This document shows, piece by piece, positions 1 through 8,655 of a stretch of 64,000 bases of DNA. Source of the stretch: an uncultured Alphaproteobacteria bacterium (lineage in GTDB: Bacteria; Pseudomonadota; Alphaproteobacteria; HIMB59; GCA-002718135); assembly GCA_902573325.1 (NCBI GenBank), contig CACGJH010000003.1, positions 62,001-126,000 on the forward strand. Direction: 5' to 3'. Below the pieces are notes generated by a model. The model did no database searches. It saw nothing but the letters and a program-made list of their open reading frames with translations, and was not told where the DNA came from. The position numbers and the translations under genes are program-made. The stretch's first letter is position 1, and each line of letters starts with the position of its first letter.

Positions 1-1841
1 TTACCTATAGATAAAATAACCTCAACTGATAAAATTTCTCCTCCTACTTCAGTCCATGCTAGACCATTAGTGACACCCACAAGATTCTTTTTTTCAATTT
101 CACTCGATCTAAATTTTGCAATACCTAATAGATCTTGTAAAGATTTATCGTTTAATTTAATATTTTTTAATCTGGTGGTTTCTAATTTCTTTACAGTCTT
201 TCTACAAACTTTAGATATTTCTTTTTCAAGATTTCTGACGCCCGCTTCTTTTGTATAATTTCTAATTATTGAATTTATAACTTTGGAATTAAATGAAATT
301 TCAGATTTTTTTATACCATGATTTTTGATTTGCTTAGGAATTAAGTATCTTTTTGCAATTTGATTTTTTTCTTTTTCTGTGTAACCAGGTATTCTTATAA
401 CCTCCATTCTATCAAGAAGAGCTGGGGGTATATTAAGAGTATTTGCAGTACATACAAACATTACATCGGAGAGATCATAGTCTAGTTCTAAATAATGATC
501 ATTGAACTTACTATTTTGTTCAGGATCTAGGACTTCCAGAAGTGCAGAAGACGGATCACCTCTCCAATCGGCTCCGAGTTTATCAATTTCATCTAATAAG
601 ATTAATGGGTTAGAAGATCTTGATTTTTTCATTGCTTGAATGAACCTACCAGGCATTGATCCAATGTATGTTTTTCTGTGACCTCTAATTTCTGCCTCAT
701 CTCTTACACCACCAAGAGACATTCTTACAAAACTTCTTCCTGTAGAATTTGCAATAGATTTACCGAGAGATGTCTTTCCAACACCAGGGGGTCCAACCAA
801 ACATAAAATAGGACCTTTAAGTTTATTGGTTCTTTTTTGAACAGCTAAATATTCAAGAATTCTCTCTTTAACTTTTTCTAATCCATAGTGGTCATTTTCT
901 AATATATTGGAAGCTTTATTGATATTTTGAGAAATTTGATCAGGATTATTCCAAGGTATGGACATTACCCAGTCTAAATAGTTTCTAATTACAGTTGCCT
1001 CAGCTGACATAGGGCTCATATTTTTTAATTTTTTAATTTCTGCTGAACATTTATCTTTAGCTTCTTTTGATAAATTATACTGGTTTACTTTTTTTTCTAA
1101 CTCAGCAATTTCATCTAAATCTTCATTTTCTCCTAATTCCTTTTGAATAGCTTTCATTTGTTCATTTAAATAATATTCTTTCTGTGTTTTCTCCATTTGT
1201 CTTTTTACTCGACCCTTAATTTTTTTCTCAACTTGAAAAGAATCAATTTCAGATACTAAATAACCATAGACTTTATTAAGTCTATCTTCTGTATTTGTGA
1301 TTTCTAAAATCTCTTGTTTTTGGGATATAGAAATTGAAATGTTAGATACAATTGCATCAACAATTTTATCTGGATCACTAAATGTTCTAACATTGTTGAT
1401 TACATCAAGAGAAACTTTTTTATTAATTTTTTGAAATTCAACAAATTGTTCAATAATAAGTTTTTGCAAAGCTCTTATATTTGAATTTTTTTTAGTTTTT
1501 TTATTAATTTCAGTAATTGATGCAGAAATGAATTCTTTATTAAAATTTATTTTATTTATTTTTGCTCTTTGGATACCTTCAACTAAAACCTTAAGAGTTC
1601 CATCTGGTAGTTTTAATAGCTGGATAATTTTAGCAATGGTTCCTATAGAATATAGGTTTTCCCTATTAGGATTATCAATTTTTGAATTCTTTTGAGAGAC
1701 TAAAAAAATTTTCTTATCACCTGTCATTACGTGGTTTAGAGCATTTACTGATTGCTCTCTTCCTACAAATAGAGGCGCAACCATATTAGGAAATACCACT
1801 ATATCTCTAAGCGGGAGAACAGGGATTTGATTTTTTGCCAT
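1..1841 (-). CDS. lon: ATP-dependent protease Lon, partial (C-terminus beyond window)
   Basis: ATP-dependent cytosolic serine protease that degrades misfolded and regulatory proteins. The start codon ATG reads at 1841 and the protein opens MAKNQIPVLPLRDIVVFPNM, the usual start of the Lon substrate-binding domain. The Walker A motif GPPGVGKT falls near residues 350-357. The last visible residues (GLAWTEVGGEIL) are the beginning of the protease domain, so about 613 residues are present and the catalytic Ser/Lys lie off the left edge. It sits 30 bases downstream of clpX on the same strand, giving the order tig-clpP-clpX-lon found in many proteobacteria. Truncation is due to the window only. Confidence 0.97.
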   Translation of the reverse strand, partial: MAKNQIPVLPLRDIVVFPNMVAPLFVGREQSVNALNHVMTGDKKIFLVSQKNSKIDNPNRENLYSIGTIAKIIQLLKLPDGTLKVLVEGIQRAKINKINFNKEFISASITEINKKTKKNSNIRALQKLIIEQFVEFQKINKKVSLDVINNVRTFSDPDKIVDAIVSNISISISQKQEILEITNTEDRLNKVYGYLVSEIDSFQVEKKIKGRVKRQMEKTQKEYYLNEQMKAIQKELGENEDLDEIAELEKKVNQYNLSKEAKDKCSAEIKKLKNMSPMSAEATVIRNYLDWVMSIPWNNPDQISQNINKASNILENDHYGLEKVKERILEYLAVQKRTNKLKGPILCLVGPPGVGKTSLGKSIANSTGRSFVRMSLGGVRDEAEIRGHRKTYIGSMPGRFIQAMKKSRSSNPLILLDEIDKLGADWRGDPSSALLEVLDPEQNSKFNDHYLELDYDLSDVMFVCTANTLNIPPALLDRMEVIRIPGYTEKEKNQIAKRYLIPKQIKNHGIKKSEISFNSKVINSIIRNYTKEAGVRNLEKEISKVCRKTVKKLETTRLKNIKLNDKSLQDLLGIAKFRSSEIEKKNLVGVTNGLAWTEVGGEILSVEVILSIG

Positions 1842-1871
1842 ATTTTATAAATGTCTATATATTGATTAAAT

Positions 1872-3137
1872 TCAAGAGTTATTAGTCATTAATTTTTGGC
1901 TATTTTCTTTATTTGAATAAATTAAAATAGGATCATTTTTTTTTAAAATTACATCCTTATTTATTACTACTTTATATAAATCCTTTTGATCTGGAATTTT
2001 ATACATGAGATCCATTAGTGAGTCTTCTATTATAGATCTTAATCCTCTAGCGCCAGTATTTTGAGATACTGCTAACTTTGCAATTTCTTTTAAAGCATCT
2101 TCTTTAATTTCCAATTTAACCCCATCCATTTTCAAGAGAGATTCAAATTGCTTTACGATGGCGTTTTTTGGCTGAGTCATTATTCGAATTAGCATATCTT
2201 CATCAAGTTCACTCAAAGTGGTAATTACTGGAAGTCTTCCAATAAATTCTGGTATCATTCCAAATTTTAATAAATCTTGGTTTTCCAATTTATTAAGTGA
2301 TACACCAACAGTTTTTTTAGTATCCAAATCTAATTTAGAATTAAAACCAATTGCAGTTCCTTTTAAACGATAATTTATAATTTCTTCTAATCCTGAAAAT
2401 GCTCCTCCACATATGAAAAGTATGTTTGAAGTATCGACTTGTAAAAATTCTTGTTGAGGATGTTTTCTTCCTCCTTGAGGTGGAACACTAGCTATAGTTC
2501 CTTCCATAATTTTAAGTAGTGCCTGCTGCACACCTTCCCCGGAAACATCTCTGGTTATAGATGGATTATCGCTTTTTCTTCCAATTTTATCAATTTCATC
2601 AATATAAACTATTCCTTTTTGTGCACGCTCAACATTATAATCAGACGCTTGCAATAATTTAAGTATTATATTCTCAACATCCTCACCAACATAACCTGCT
2701 TCTGTTAAACTCGTTGCATCAGCAACAGTAAAAGGAACATCTAATATTTTTGCTAATGTTTGAGCTAATAATGTTTTACCGGTTCCAGTTGGGCCAACAA
2801 GAAGAATATTAGATTTTGAAATTTCGATATTATCATTTTCTAAATTGGAAGATAATCTTTTATAGTGATTGTAAACAGCTACAGAGAGTATTTTTTTTGA
2901 ATCTTTCTGACCTATAACATAATCATTTAAAAATTTATTTATTTCTGAGGGCTTAGGTATATCTTTTTTAATCTTGAATTTATTATTTTTATTATCCTCT
3001 TTAATGATGTCCATGCATAGTTCTACACATTCATCACATACAAAAACAGTCGGACCAGCTATTAACTTTTTAACTTCTTTTTGATTTTTGCCGCAAAAAG
3101 AGCAAAACAATGAGTCTTTATCATTTTTCTTATTCAT
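1872..3137 (-). CDS. clpX: ATP-dependent Clp protease ATP-binding subunit ClpX
   Basis: AAA+ unfoldase that recognises substrates and threads them into ClpP. A four-cysteine zinc-binding domain occupies the N-terminus (C12, C15, C34, C37), followed by the AAA+ module with Walker A GPTGTGKT at residues 115-122, Walker B VYIDEIDK, and the pore loop GYVGED. An IGF tripeptide (in AIGFNSK) is the loop that docks on ClpP. The 421-residue length is normal. Its ATG shares one base with the clpP stop codon (TAATG), so the two genes are translationally coupled and should be made in a fixed ratio. Confidence 0.98.
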   Translation of the reverse strand: MNKKNDKDSLFCSFCGKNQKEVKKLIAGPTVFVCDECVELCMDIIKEDNKNNKFKIKKDIPKPSEINKFLNDYVIGQKDSKKILSVAVYNHYKRLSSNLENDNIEISKSNILLVGPTGTGKTLLAQTLAKILDVPFTVADATSLTEAGYVGEDVENIILKLLQASDYNVERAQKGIVYIDEIDKIGRKSDNPSITRDVSGEGVQQALLKIMEGTIASVPPQGGRKHPQQEFLQVDTSNILFICGGAFSGLEEIINYRLKGTAIGFNSKLDLDTKKTVGVSLNKLENQDLLKFGMIPEFIGRLPVITTLSELDEDMLIRIMTQPKNAIVKQFESLLKMDGVKLEIKEDALKEIAKLAVSQNTGARGLRSIIEDSLMDLMYKIPDQKDLYKVVINKDVILKKNDPILIYSNKENSQKLMTNNS

Positions 3138-3748
3138 TATTTCCTGCCCTTTACAACTTTATCTATTAAACCAAATTTAATTGCTTCATCAGCGGAGAAA
3201 TACTTATCTCTTTCCATGATACTTGAAATTTCTGATAACTTCTTTCCCGTATGTTTTGAATAAATTTCATTTAATTTCAATTTTGTTTTTTTAATTTCAT
3301 TAGTCTGGATTTCAATATCTGTTACCTGCCCTTGCATACCACCACTAGGTTGATGAACCATAATTCTTGAATTTGGAAGAGAAAATCTCATTCCTTTTTC
3401 ACCTGCAGTTAAAAGAAGAGAGCCTGCTGATGCAGCCTGCCCTATACAAATAGTCATAATTTTCGAAGAAACATACTGCATAGTATCATATATCGCTAAT
3501 CCTGACCAAACAATACCTCCAGGAGAATTAATATAAAAAGAAATTTCTTTTTTTGGGTTTTCAGACTCTAGAAATAATATTTGCGCACATATTAGACTTG
3601 CAATGTTATCGTCAATAGGACCAGTTAGAAAGATTATTCTTTCTTTTAACAGTCTTGAATAGATGTCATAAGATCTTTCACCTCTTGATGATTGCTCAAC
3701 AACCATTGGAATTAGGTTATTTGTAAAATTATCTATCGGATCTTTCAT
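3137..3748 (-). CDS. clpP: ATP-dependent Clp protease proteolytic subunit ClpP
   Basis: Barrel-forming serine peptidase of the ClpXP and ClpAP machines in the cytosol. The nucleophile is S107 in GQAASAGS, the catalytic histidine is in MVHQPSGG near residue 131, and the acidic residue lies in the C-terminal region. The 203-residue length matches the family. The start overlaps the tig stop by four bases (ATGA) and the stop overlaps the clpX start by one base, so tig-clpP-clpX is one transcription and translation unit. The partners ClpX (adjacent) and ClpA/ClpS (near 52-54.6 kb) are both in this window. Confidence 0.98.
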   Translation of the reverse strand: MKDPIDNFTNNLIPMVVEQSSRGERSYDIYSRLLKERIIFLTGPIDDNIASLICAQILFLESENPKKEISFYINSPGGIVWSGLAIYDTMQYVSSKIMTICIGQAASAGSLLLTAGEKGMRFSLPNSRIMVHQPSGGMQGQVTDIEIQTNEIKKTKLKLNEIYSKHTGKKLSEISSIMERDKYFSADEAIKFGLIDKVVKGRK

Positions 3749-5097
3749 TTTTTTGTATCTTTAATATCAAATGTTTTAACTTCAAGTTTTTTATATTCAT
3801 CTTCATTTAATTTTATAACATTTGTTTTCGATTTGGAAATAATTGAATCCATTACTTTTTGCTCTAAAAGAGGTGCTCGAATTGTGTCTAGCGATGATGG
3901 ATTTTTTTCAAAGTATTCCATAATCTGCTTTTCTTGACCAGGATATTGTCTGGTATATTCTAATATACCTTTGTTAATTTCTTCTTCAGATACAACAACT
4001 TTTTCTTCTGAAGCTATATGTTGCATTAATAAACCAAGCTTAACTCTTCTTTTTGAAATTTTTTTATATCTTTTTTTAAGATCATCGTCATTTAATAGTT
4101 TATCATCCTCATCTAAGCTACCTTCTTTTTTAGCCTGCTCTAAACGACTCCATATTTGATTAAAATCATCTTCTAGTACTCCATCAGGTAAGTCAAATTT
4201 ATAATTATTATCCAAAAGGTCCATTAATTCTTTTTTTTCTATTTGTTTTATACCTTGCTCATATTGAGTTTTGATATTACTCACTAGCAATTCTTTAAGA
4301 TCTTTTTCAGTTTTGAAACCATTCTTATCTAAATACTCTTTTGTAAGTTCAAATTTGATTTTTTCTTCAATTGAAATTATTTCAAAATTAAAAGTTGTTT
4401 TATTATATTTATCATCTTTAAGAATTTTGGACAAATTTATTTCTAGGTCTAACTTATCACCGACTTTTACTTTTTTAGAAATCAACTCCTTGTTTAAATT
4501 TGGAAGTATTCCATCATCGAACTCAAGATCTATAGGAAAATTTTTTTGAGATTTTAAATATTCTGGAAGGTCTTCTTGAGCAGATTTAAAATTAACAATA
4601 ACCTTGTCTGTATTTTTAACTTGTCTAGAACTTTCAATTTTTTTAAAGTTTTTTTGTGAAGCAATAAAATTTTTAAACTGATTTTCCTCTTCTTTTTTGC
4701 CTAATTTAATTTCATATTTATTTATTTTAAGATCTTTAAAATCTTTGAGTTTAATTTCAGGCTTTAAATCCAATTTTAAATTTATTGTTATAGGTTTATT
4801 TTTTTCATATTTACTAAGCTCAACCTTAGGAGCTCTAAAAAGTGAGAATTTTTTTTCATCAATTAATTTCTTTGCATTCGTATCTATTACCTTTTGAATC
4901 ACTTCATTTAAAACATTGTCTTCATATTTTTTCTTAACAATGTTTAAAGGCGCTTTACCCTTTCTAAAGCCAGGTATGTTTACTGTTGGTAATATTTGAT
5001 TTATTTTATTATCTACTTCAATATCAATTTCTTCATATGGAATTTCCAATGAGTATTCTTTATAAAGTTTTGTAGATTTTAATTCTTTTGTGTTCAT
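3745..5097 (-). CDS. tig: Trigger factor (ribosome-associated chaperone / peptidyl-prolyl isomerase)
   Basis: Chaperone that binds at the ribosome exit tunnel and shields nascent chains. The N-terminal domain contains the ribosome-docking signature GFRKGKAP near residues 43-50. A central FKBP-like segment and a long charged, helical C-terminal chaperone domain follow. The 450-residue length is typical. It is the first gene of the tig-clpP-clpX-lon run, with tRNA-Leu immediately upstream on the same strand. The protein is unusually lysine-rich, as expected from the AT-rich base composition. Confidence 0.97.
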   Translation of the reverse strand: MNTKELKSTKLYKEYSLEIPYEEIDIEVDNKINQILPTVNIPGFRKGKAPLNIVKKKYEDNVLNEVIQKVIDTNAKKLIDEKKFSLFRAPKVELSKYEKNKPITINLKLDLKPEIKLKDFKDLKINKYEIKLGKKEEENQFKNFIASQKNFKKIESSRQVKNTDKVIVNFKSAQEDLPEYLKSQKNFPIDLEFDDGILPNLNKELISKKVKVGDKLDLEINLSKILKDDKYNKTTFNFEIISIEEKIKFELTKEYLDKNGFKTEKDLKELLVSNIKTQYEQGIKQIEKKELMDLLDNNYKFDLPDGVLEDDFNQIWSRLEQAKKEGSLDEDDKLLNDDDLKKRYKKISKRRVKLGLLMQHIASEEKVVVSEEEINKGILEYTRQYPGQEKQIMEYFEKNPSSLDTIRAPLLEQKVMDSIISKSKTNVIKLNEDEYKKLEVKTFDIKDTKK

Positions 5098-5113
5098 AAC
5101 TCTTTAAACCTTA

Positions 5114-5198
5114 TGGTAGGCCGGAAAGGACTTGAACCTTCACACCTCGCGGCACTAGAACCTAAATCTAGCGTGTCTACCAATTCCACCACCGGCCC
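5114..5198 (-). tRNA. tRNA-Leu (anticodon UAG)
   Basis: An 85-base cloverleaf read on the minus strand. The acceptor strands are GGGCCGG and CCGGCCT, with a G1.U72 wobble, discriminator A and an encoded CCA end. The anticodon stem CTAGA/TCTAG encloses loop TTTAGGT, giving UAG, which reads CUN leucine codons. The long variable arm typical of tRNA-Leu is present. It lies just upstream of tig. Confidence 0.96.
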
Positions 5199-5264
5199 TA
5201 TTATTATAAGCCTTTTATGTACAATAAATTAAAAAACAATAGAGAAAATAAACTAAATAGAAAA

Positions 5265-5342
5265 TGGGGCGAACGATGGGATTCGAACCCACGGCATCAG
5301 GCACCACAAGCCTGCGCTCTAACCAACTGAGCTACGCTCGCC
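5265..5342 (-). tRNA. tRNA-His (anticodon GUG) with encoded G-1 and C73
   Basis: Cloverleaf on the minus strand. The acceptor is GCGAGCG paired with CGTTCGC, and the anticodon stem CAGGC/GCCTG holds loop TTGTGGT, giving GUG. The base before the acceptor is an encoded G (position 5342) that can pair with the discriminator C73 (position 5268), followed by an encoded CCA. This is the canonical bacterial tRNA-His identity pair. The 5' boundary is placed to include G-1. Confidence 0.96.
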
Positions 5343-5395
5343 ATATAACTTAATTAAAAAGTTTAATTTTTATATTAAATCGCTATATCAAAAAT

Positions 5396-6553
5396 ATGGA
5401 AGTTTCAAAAAGAATATTTAATCTTGAAACAGAAACTGCATTCTCTATTCTTGCTAAAGCCAATGATTTAGCAGCCAAAGGTAAAGATATTATAAATTTG
5501 GGAATTGGACAACCTGATTTTCCAACACCAATTAATATTCAAGAAGCTGCTATTAAAGCAATTAAAGATGGTTATCATGGATATACTCCATCAAATGGTA
5601 TACCTGAATTACGAGAGGCAATTTCAGAATTAGTACTCAACAAATATAAAACAAATATCAAACCAGAAAATGTTTTAATAACTCCAGGAGGTAAGCCAGT
5701 AATTTTCATTTCAGCATTATTATTAGGAAGTGAAGACAGAGAAATAATTTTTCCCGATCCTGGTTTTCCAATTTATAGATCTATGATTAAGTATAGTGGT
5801 GCAAAAGCTGTACCATTACAACTTTCTGAAAAAGATAATTTTGAAATTAATACTGAACAATTAAAAGAATTAATTTCTGATAAAACGAGTTTGATAATAA
5901 TAAATAATCCAAACAATCCAACAGGATCATATATGAATAAGAAAAAAATTACTGATCTTGTTAATTTATTAGAGCAGTACCCAAACGTATCCATTTTAAG
6001 TGATGAAATTTATAGTAATATTATTTTTAATAATGAACAAATGCCATCATTATTAGAATACGAAAGTATAAGAGATAGATTAATAGTTCTTGAGGGATGG
6101 AGCAAAACATATTGCATGACTGGATGGAGATTAGGTTGGAGTATATGGCCAGAAAATTTAATTGAACATGCTAACAAAATATGTGTCAATTATAATTCCT
6201 GCGCTACCTCAATTTCGCAATATGCAGGATTAGAAGCAATAAAAGGTTCTCAGAAAGAAATAACAAAAATTGTTAGTGAATTTCAAAAAAGAAAAGATTA
6301 CGTTTTTAATGAATTGAATAGATTGGAAAAAATTTCTTGTTTTGAACCGGGCGGCGCTTTTTATGCCTTCCCAAATATCTCAAAAACTGGATTAAGCGGA
6401 AGTAAATTTTCAAAAGTAGCACTTCAAGAAAAAGGAGTTGCTTTAGTTCCAGGATCAAGCTTTGGAGATAATGCGAATGATTTTGTTAGAATAAGTTTTG
6501 CTAATTCTCTAGAAAACATTAAAGAAGCAATTAAAAGATTATCTACAATATGA
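5396..6553 (+). CDS. Class I/II pyridoxal-phosphate aminotransferase
   Basis: Fold-type I PLP enzyme of the aspartate aminotransferase superfamily, 385 residues. It shows the N-terminal GIGQPDF motif, the NNPNNPTG loop, SDEIYSN (the Asp that pairs with the PLP ring nitrogen), and the Schiff-base lysine K237 in GWSKTYCMTGWRLGW. The C-terminal substrate-carboxylate arginine is in DFVRISFA. The exact amino-acid specificity cannot be told from sequence. Its stop overlaps the start of the PII gene by four bases, so it is co-translated with a nitrogen regulator. A role in glutamate/aspartate metabolism is therefore likely, but this is inference. Confidence 0.93.
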   Translation: MEVSKRIFNLETETAFSILAKANDLAAKGKDIINLGIGQPDFPTPINIQEAAIKAIKDGYHGYTPSNGIPELREAISELVLNKYKTNIKPENVLITPGGKPVIFISALLLGSEDREIIFPDPGFPIYRSMIKYSGAKAVPLQLSEKDNFEINTEQLKELISDKTSLIIINNPNNPTGSYMNKKKITDLVNLLEQYPNVSILSDEIYSNIIFNNEQMPSLLEYESIRDRLIVLEGWSKTYCMTGWRLGWSIWPENLIEHANKICVNYNSCATSISQYAGLEAIKGSQKEITKIVSEFQKRKDYVFNELNRLEKISCFEPGGAFYAFPNISKTGLSGSKFSKVALQEKGVALVPGSSFGDNANDFVRISFANSLENIKEAIKRLSTI

Positions 6554-6891
6554 AAAAAATAGAAGCAATCATCAAACCTTTTAAACTTTCTCAAGTAAAA
6601 GAAGCGCTTCATGAAATTGGCATATCCGGAATGACATTAATTGATGTTAAGGGTTTTGGAAGACAACGAGGATCGACTGGAGGTATGGATGCTAATGAAG
6701 CTTATGATGATGAATTTTTGGCTAAAATGAAATTAGAGGTAATTGTTGAAGATAATCAAGTCGATGAAGTTATAGAATCAATAAAATCTAGTGCATACTC
6801 TGGAAAAATTGGAGATGGTAAGATTTTTGTATCAAATATAGAACAAGTATTAAGAATAAGAACCGGTGAAAAAGACAGTGATGCTGTCTAA
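6550..6891 (+). CDS. glnB: Nitrogen regulatory protein P-II
   Basis: Small trimeric sensor of 2-oxoglutarate and ATP/ADP that controls glutamine synthetase modification and nitrogen transcription. The beginning MKKIEAIIKPFKL, the central KGFGRQRG, and the C-terminal GKIGDGKIFV and RIRTGE motifs are all clear. The 113-residue length is one more than the classic 112. The T-loop is divergent: E. coli residues 42-50, after the GFGRQ motif, are replaced by GSTGGMDANEA with a one-residue insertion. A tyrosine that aligns with the uridylylated Tyr51 remains (in AYDD). It overlaps the aminotransferase by ATGA and is followed by the riboswitch-controlled glnA. Confidence 0.96.
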   Translation: MKKIEAIIKPFKLSQVKEALHEIGISGMTLIDVKGFGRQRGSTGGMDANEAYDDEFLAKMKLEVIVEDNQVDEVIESIKSSAYSGKIGDGKIFVSNIEQVLRIRTGEKDSDAV

Positions 6892-6932
6892 TTTTTCTTT
6901 ACTTTTATTTAAAAGCAAGTAATTAATCTATA

Positions 6933-6984
6933 ATCGTTCAACTCTTTTAGAGTCGGAAGTAGGCATTGTGCTGAAGGAACGCAT
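6933..6984 (+). promoter_or_regulatory. glnA-type glutamine riboswitch aptamer, copy 1
   Basis: Matches the known glnA RNA motif. The closing stem is CGTTC (6935-6939) with GAACG (6977-6981). The conserved core CGGAAGTAGG (6954-6963) and CTGAAGGAACGC (6971-6982) flank a small hairpin with GC/GC ends. A local hairpin ACTCTTTTAGAGT lies between the first stem strand and the core. Glutamine binding by this motif is established knowledge. The assignment here rests on the sequence core and the position upstream of glnA. Confidence 0.93.
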
Positions 6985-6997
6985 GCAAAAGTTATAA

Positions 6998-7053
6998 ATC
7001 GTTCAACCTATTCTAATAGGTCGGAAGTAGGCTTAAAAGCTGAAGGAACGCGC
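6998..7053 (+). promoter_or_regulatory. glnA-type glutamine riboswitch aptamer, copy 2
   Basis: Second tandem copy of the same motif. The closing stem is CGTTC (7000-7004) with GAACG (7046-7050). The core CGGAAGTAGG lies at 7022-7031 and CTGAAGGAACGC at 7040-7051. The two variable hairpins differ in sequence from copy 1 (CCTATTCTAATAGG here) but keep pairing, which supports structure rather than a simple repeat. Two copies in series suggest a steeper or two-step response to glutamine. Confidence 0.93.
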
Positions 7054-7091
7054 ATCAAAAGCAGATTTCATAACTAGAGCATGATTTAACC

Positions 7092-7114
7092 GGGTAACGC
7101 TGGATAGCATACCC
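7092..7114 (+). promoter_or_regulatory. Hairpin between glutamine riboswitches and glnA (candidate expression platform)
   Basis: GGGTA (7092-7096) can pair with TACCC (7110-7114), with an inner GCT/AGC pairing around loop GGAT. A short T4 run follows, and the ribosome-binding site TAAGGAG (7126-7132) lies 12 bases downstream of the hairpin. It could be a weak terminator or a structure that affects translation start. Which one cannot be decided from sequence. Confidence 0.5.
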
Positions 7115-7138
7115 TTTTGTTGAAGTAAGGAGATAGAT

Positions 7139-8569
7139 ATGAAATTAAAAAGCTCGACTCCAAAAGATTTAATGTCTGAAATTAAAGATATGGACATTAA
7201 AATGGTTGATATGCGCTTTACTGATATACCAGGAACAACTCAACATTTTACAATACCAATTAAATTTTTAGACGAAGATATATTTTCTGATGGACTTGGA
7301 TTTGATGGATCTTCAGTAAGAGGTTTCCAAGAAATTCAAGACAGTGATATGATTGTTTTGCCAGATGCAACAACTGCATACATTGATCCATTTTTTTCAG
7401 AAAAAACTTTAGCATTACATTGTAATATTAAAGATCCTGTAACTTTGGTTGATTATAGTCGTGACCCAAGAAATATTGCTAAAAAAGCTGAGGCATATTT
7501 AAAATCATCTGGAATTGGTGACACAGCATTTTTTGGACCAGAAGCAGAATTTTTTGTCTTTAATAATGTTCAGTTTGATTCTGGATCAAACTTTGCATTT
7601 CACGAAGTTGATTCTGTTGAAGGTACTTGGAATAGTGGCGCAGATGAAAATCCAAACCTAGGTCATAAACCTAGACATAAAGAAGGTTATTTTCCTTTAC
7701 CGCCAGTTGATACACTTCAAGATGTTAGAACTGAAATGGTAATGACAATGCAAGACATTGGTCTTACTGTTGAAGCACATCACCATGAAGTTGCAACAGG
7801 TGGACAGTGTGAAATTGATTTAGAATTTTCACCACTGTTAAAGATGGCCGATGATATGATGAAATATAAGTATGTTGTAAAAAATGTTGCCAGACAACAT
7901 GGAATGACTGCTACATTTATGCCTAAACCTTTATTTGAAGATAATGGTTCAGGAATGCACGTGCATCAAAGTGTTTGGAAAGACGGTGACACATTAATGT
8001 ATAAAGAAGGTAACTATGCTAACCTAAGTGATTTAGCTCTAAACTATATTGGAGGTATTCTTAAACATGCACCTGCTCTATTAGCTTTTTGTGCTCCAAC
8101 AACTAACTCTTATAAAAGATTGGTACCAGGCTTTGAGGCTCCGGTAAACATTGTTTACTCTCAAAGAAATAGAACTGCATCTGTTAGAATTCCTGCTTAT
8201 TCTCAAAGCCCTAAAGCAAAAAGAATGGAATTTAGATGTCCAGATCCAAGTGCAAATCCATACTTAGCATTCTCAGCAATGTTAATGGCAGGATTAGATG
8301 GAATTAAAAATAAAATTAATCCTGGTGATCCAACAGATATAAATCTCTATGCTGCTAGCGATGAAGTTTTGTCTAAAATTCAATCTACGCCTGGATCTTT
8401 AGCTGAATCTCTTGAAGCTCTTGAGAAAGATCATGCATTTTTATTAGAGGGTGATGTATTCACCAAAGATGTAATTGAAACTTATATAAGCTATAAAAAA
8501 GAGAGTGAGGTTGACCCTATTAATATTAGACCTCATCCACACGAGTTTAAATTATACTACGACGTGTAG
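7139..8569 (+). CDS. glnA: Glutamine synthetase, type I
   Basis: Cytosolic enzyme that makes glutamine from glutamate, ammonia and ATP. The protein has 476 residues. The N-terminal beta-grasp contains DGSSVRGF, metal and glutamate residues lie in FFGPEAEFF and GSGMHVHQS, and the catalytic-domain signature [11 protein letters not shown] is present. A tyrosine at residue 404 in NLYAAS aligns with the adenylylated Tyr397 of the E. coli enzyme, so covalent control by GlnE is plausible. It is preceded by a good Shine-Dalgarno sequence and two glutamine riboswitches, and followed by a strong terminator. Control is therefore likely both at RNA level (glutamine) and protein level (PII and adenylylation). 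Confidence 0.98.
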   Translation: MKLKSSTPKDLMSEIKDMDIKMVDMRFTDIPGTTQHFTIPIKFLDEDIFSDGLGFDGSSVRGFQEIQDSDMIVLPDATTAYIDPFFSEKTLALHCNIKDPVTLVDYSRDPRNIAKKAEAYLKSSGIGDTAFFGPEAEFFVFNNVQFDSGSNFAFHEVDSVEGTWNSGADENPNLGHKPRHKEGYFPLPPVDTLQDVRTEMVMTMQDIGLTVEAHHHEVATGGQCEIDLEFSPLLKMADDMMKYKYVVKNVARQHGMTATFMPKPLFEDNGSGMHVHQSVWKDGDTLMYKEGNYANLSDLALNYIGGILKHAPALLAFCAPTTNSYKRLVPGFEAPVNIVYSQRNRTASVRIPAYSQSPKAKRMEFRCPDPSANPYLAFSAMLMAGLDGIKNKINPGDPTDINLYAASDEVLSKIQSTPGSLAESLEALEKDHAFLLEGDVFTKDVIETYISYKKESEVDPINIRPHPHEFKLYYDV

Positions 8570-8593
8570 AATTATATACTTGTCTCTATAAAG

Positions 8594-8619
8594 AAAACCG
8601 CCTTAGGGCGGTTTTTTTT
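8594..8619 (+). terminator. Rho-independent terminator of glnA
   Basis: The GC-rich stem CCGCC (8598-8602) / GGCGG (8607-8611) has a 4-base loop, is preceded by A4 and is followed by T8. It lies 24 bases after the glnA stop codon. Confidence 0.93.
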
Positions 8620-8655
8620 ATGTTTTTAGAACAACACTTTTGATAAGAAATATTT

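Noticed and set aside
6929..6934. Perfect TATAAT box just before the first glutamine aptamer
   Set aside because: Its start site would fall inside the aptamer and remove the 5' strand of the closing stem (6935-6939), so it is unlikely to be the promoter of the riboswitch transcript.
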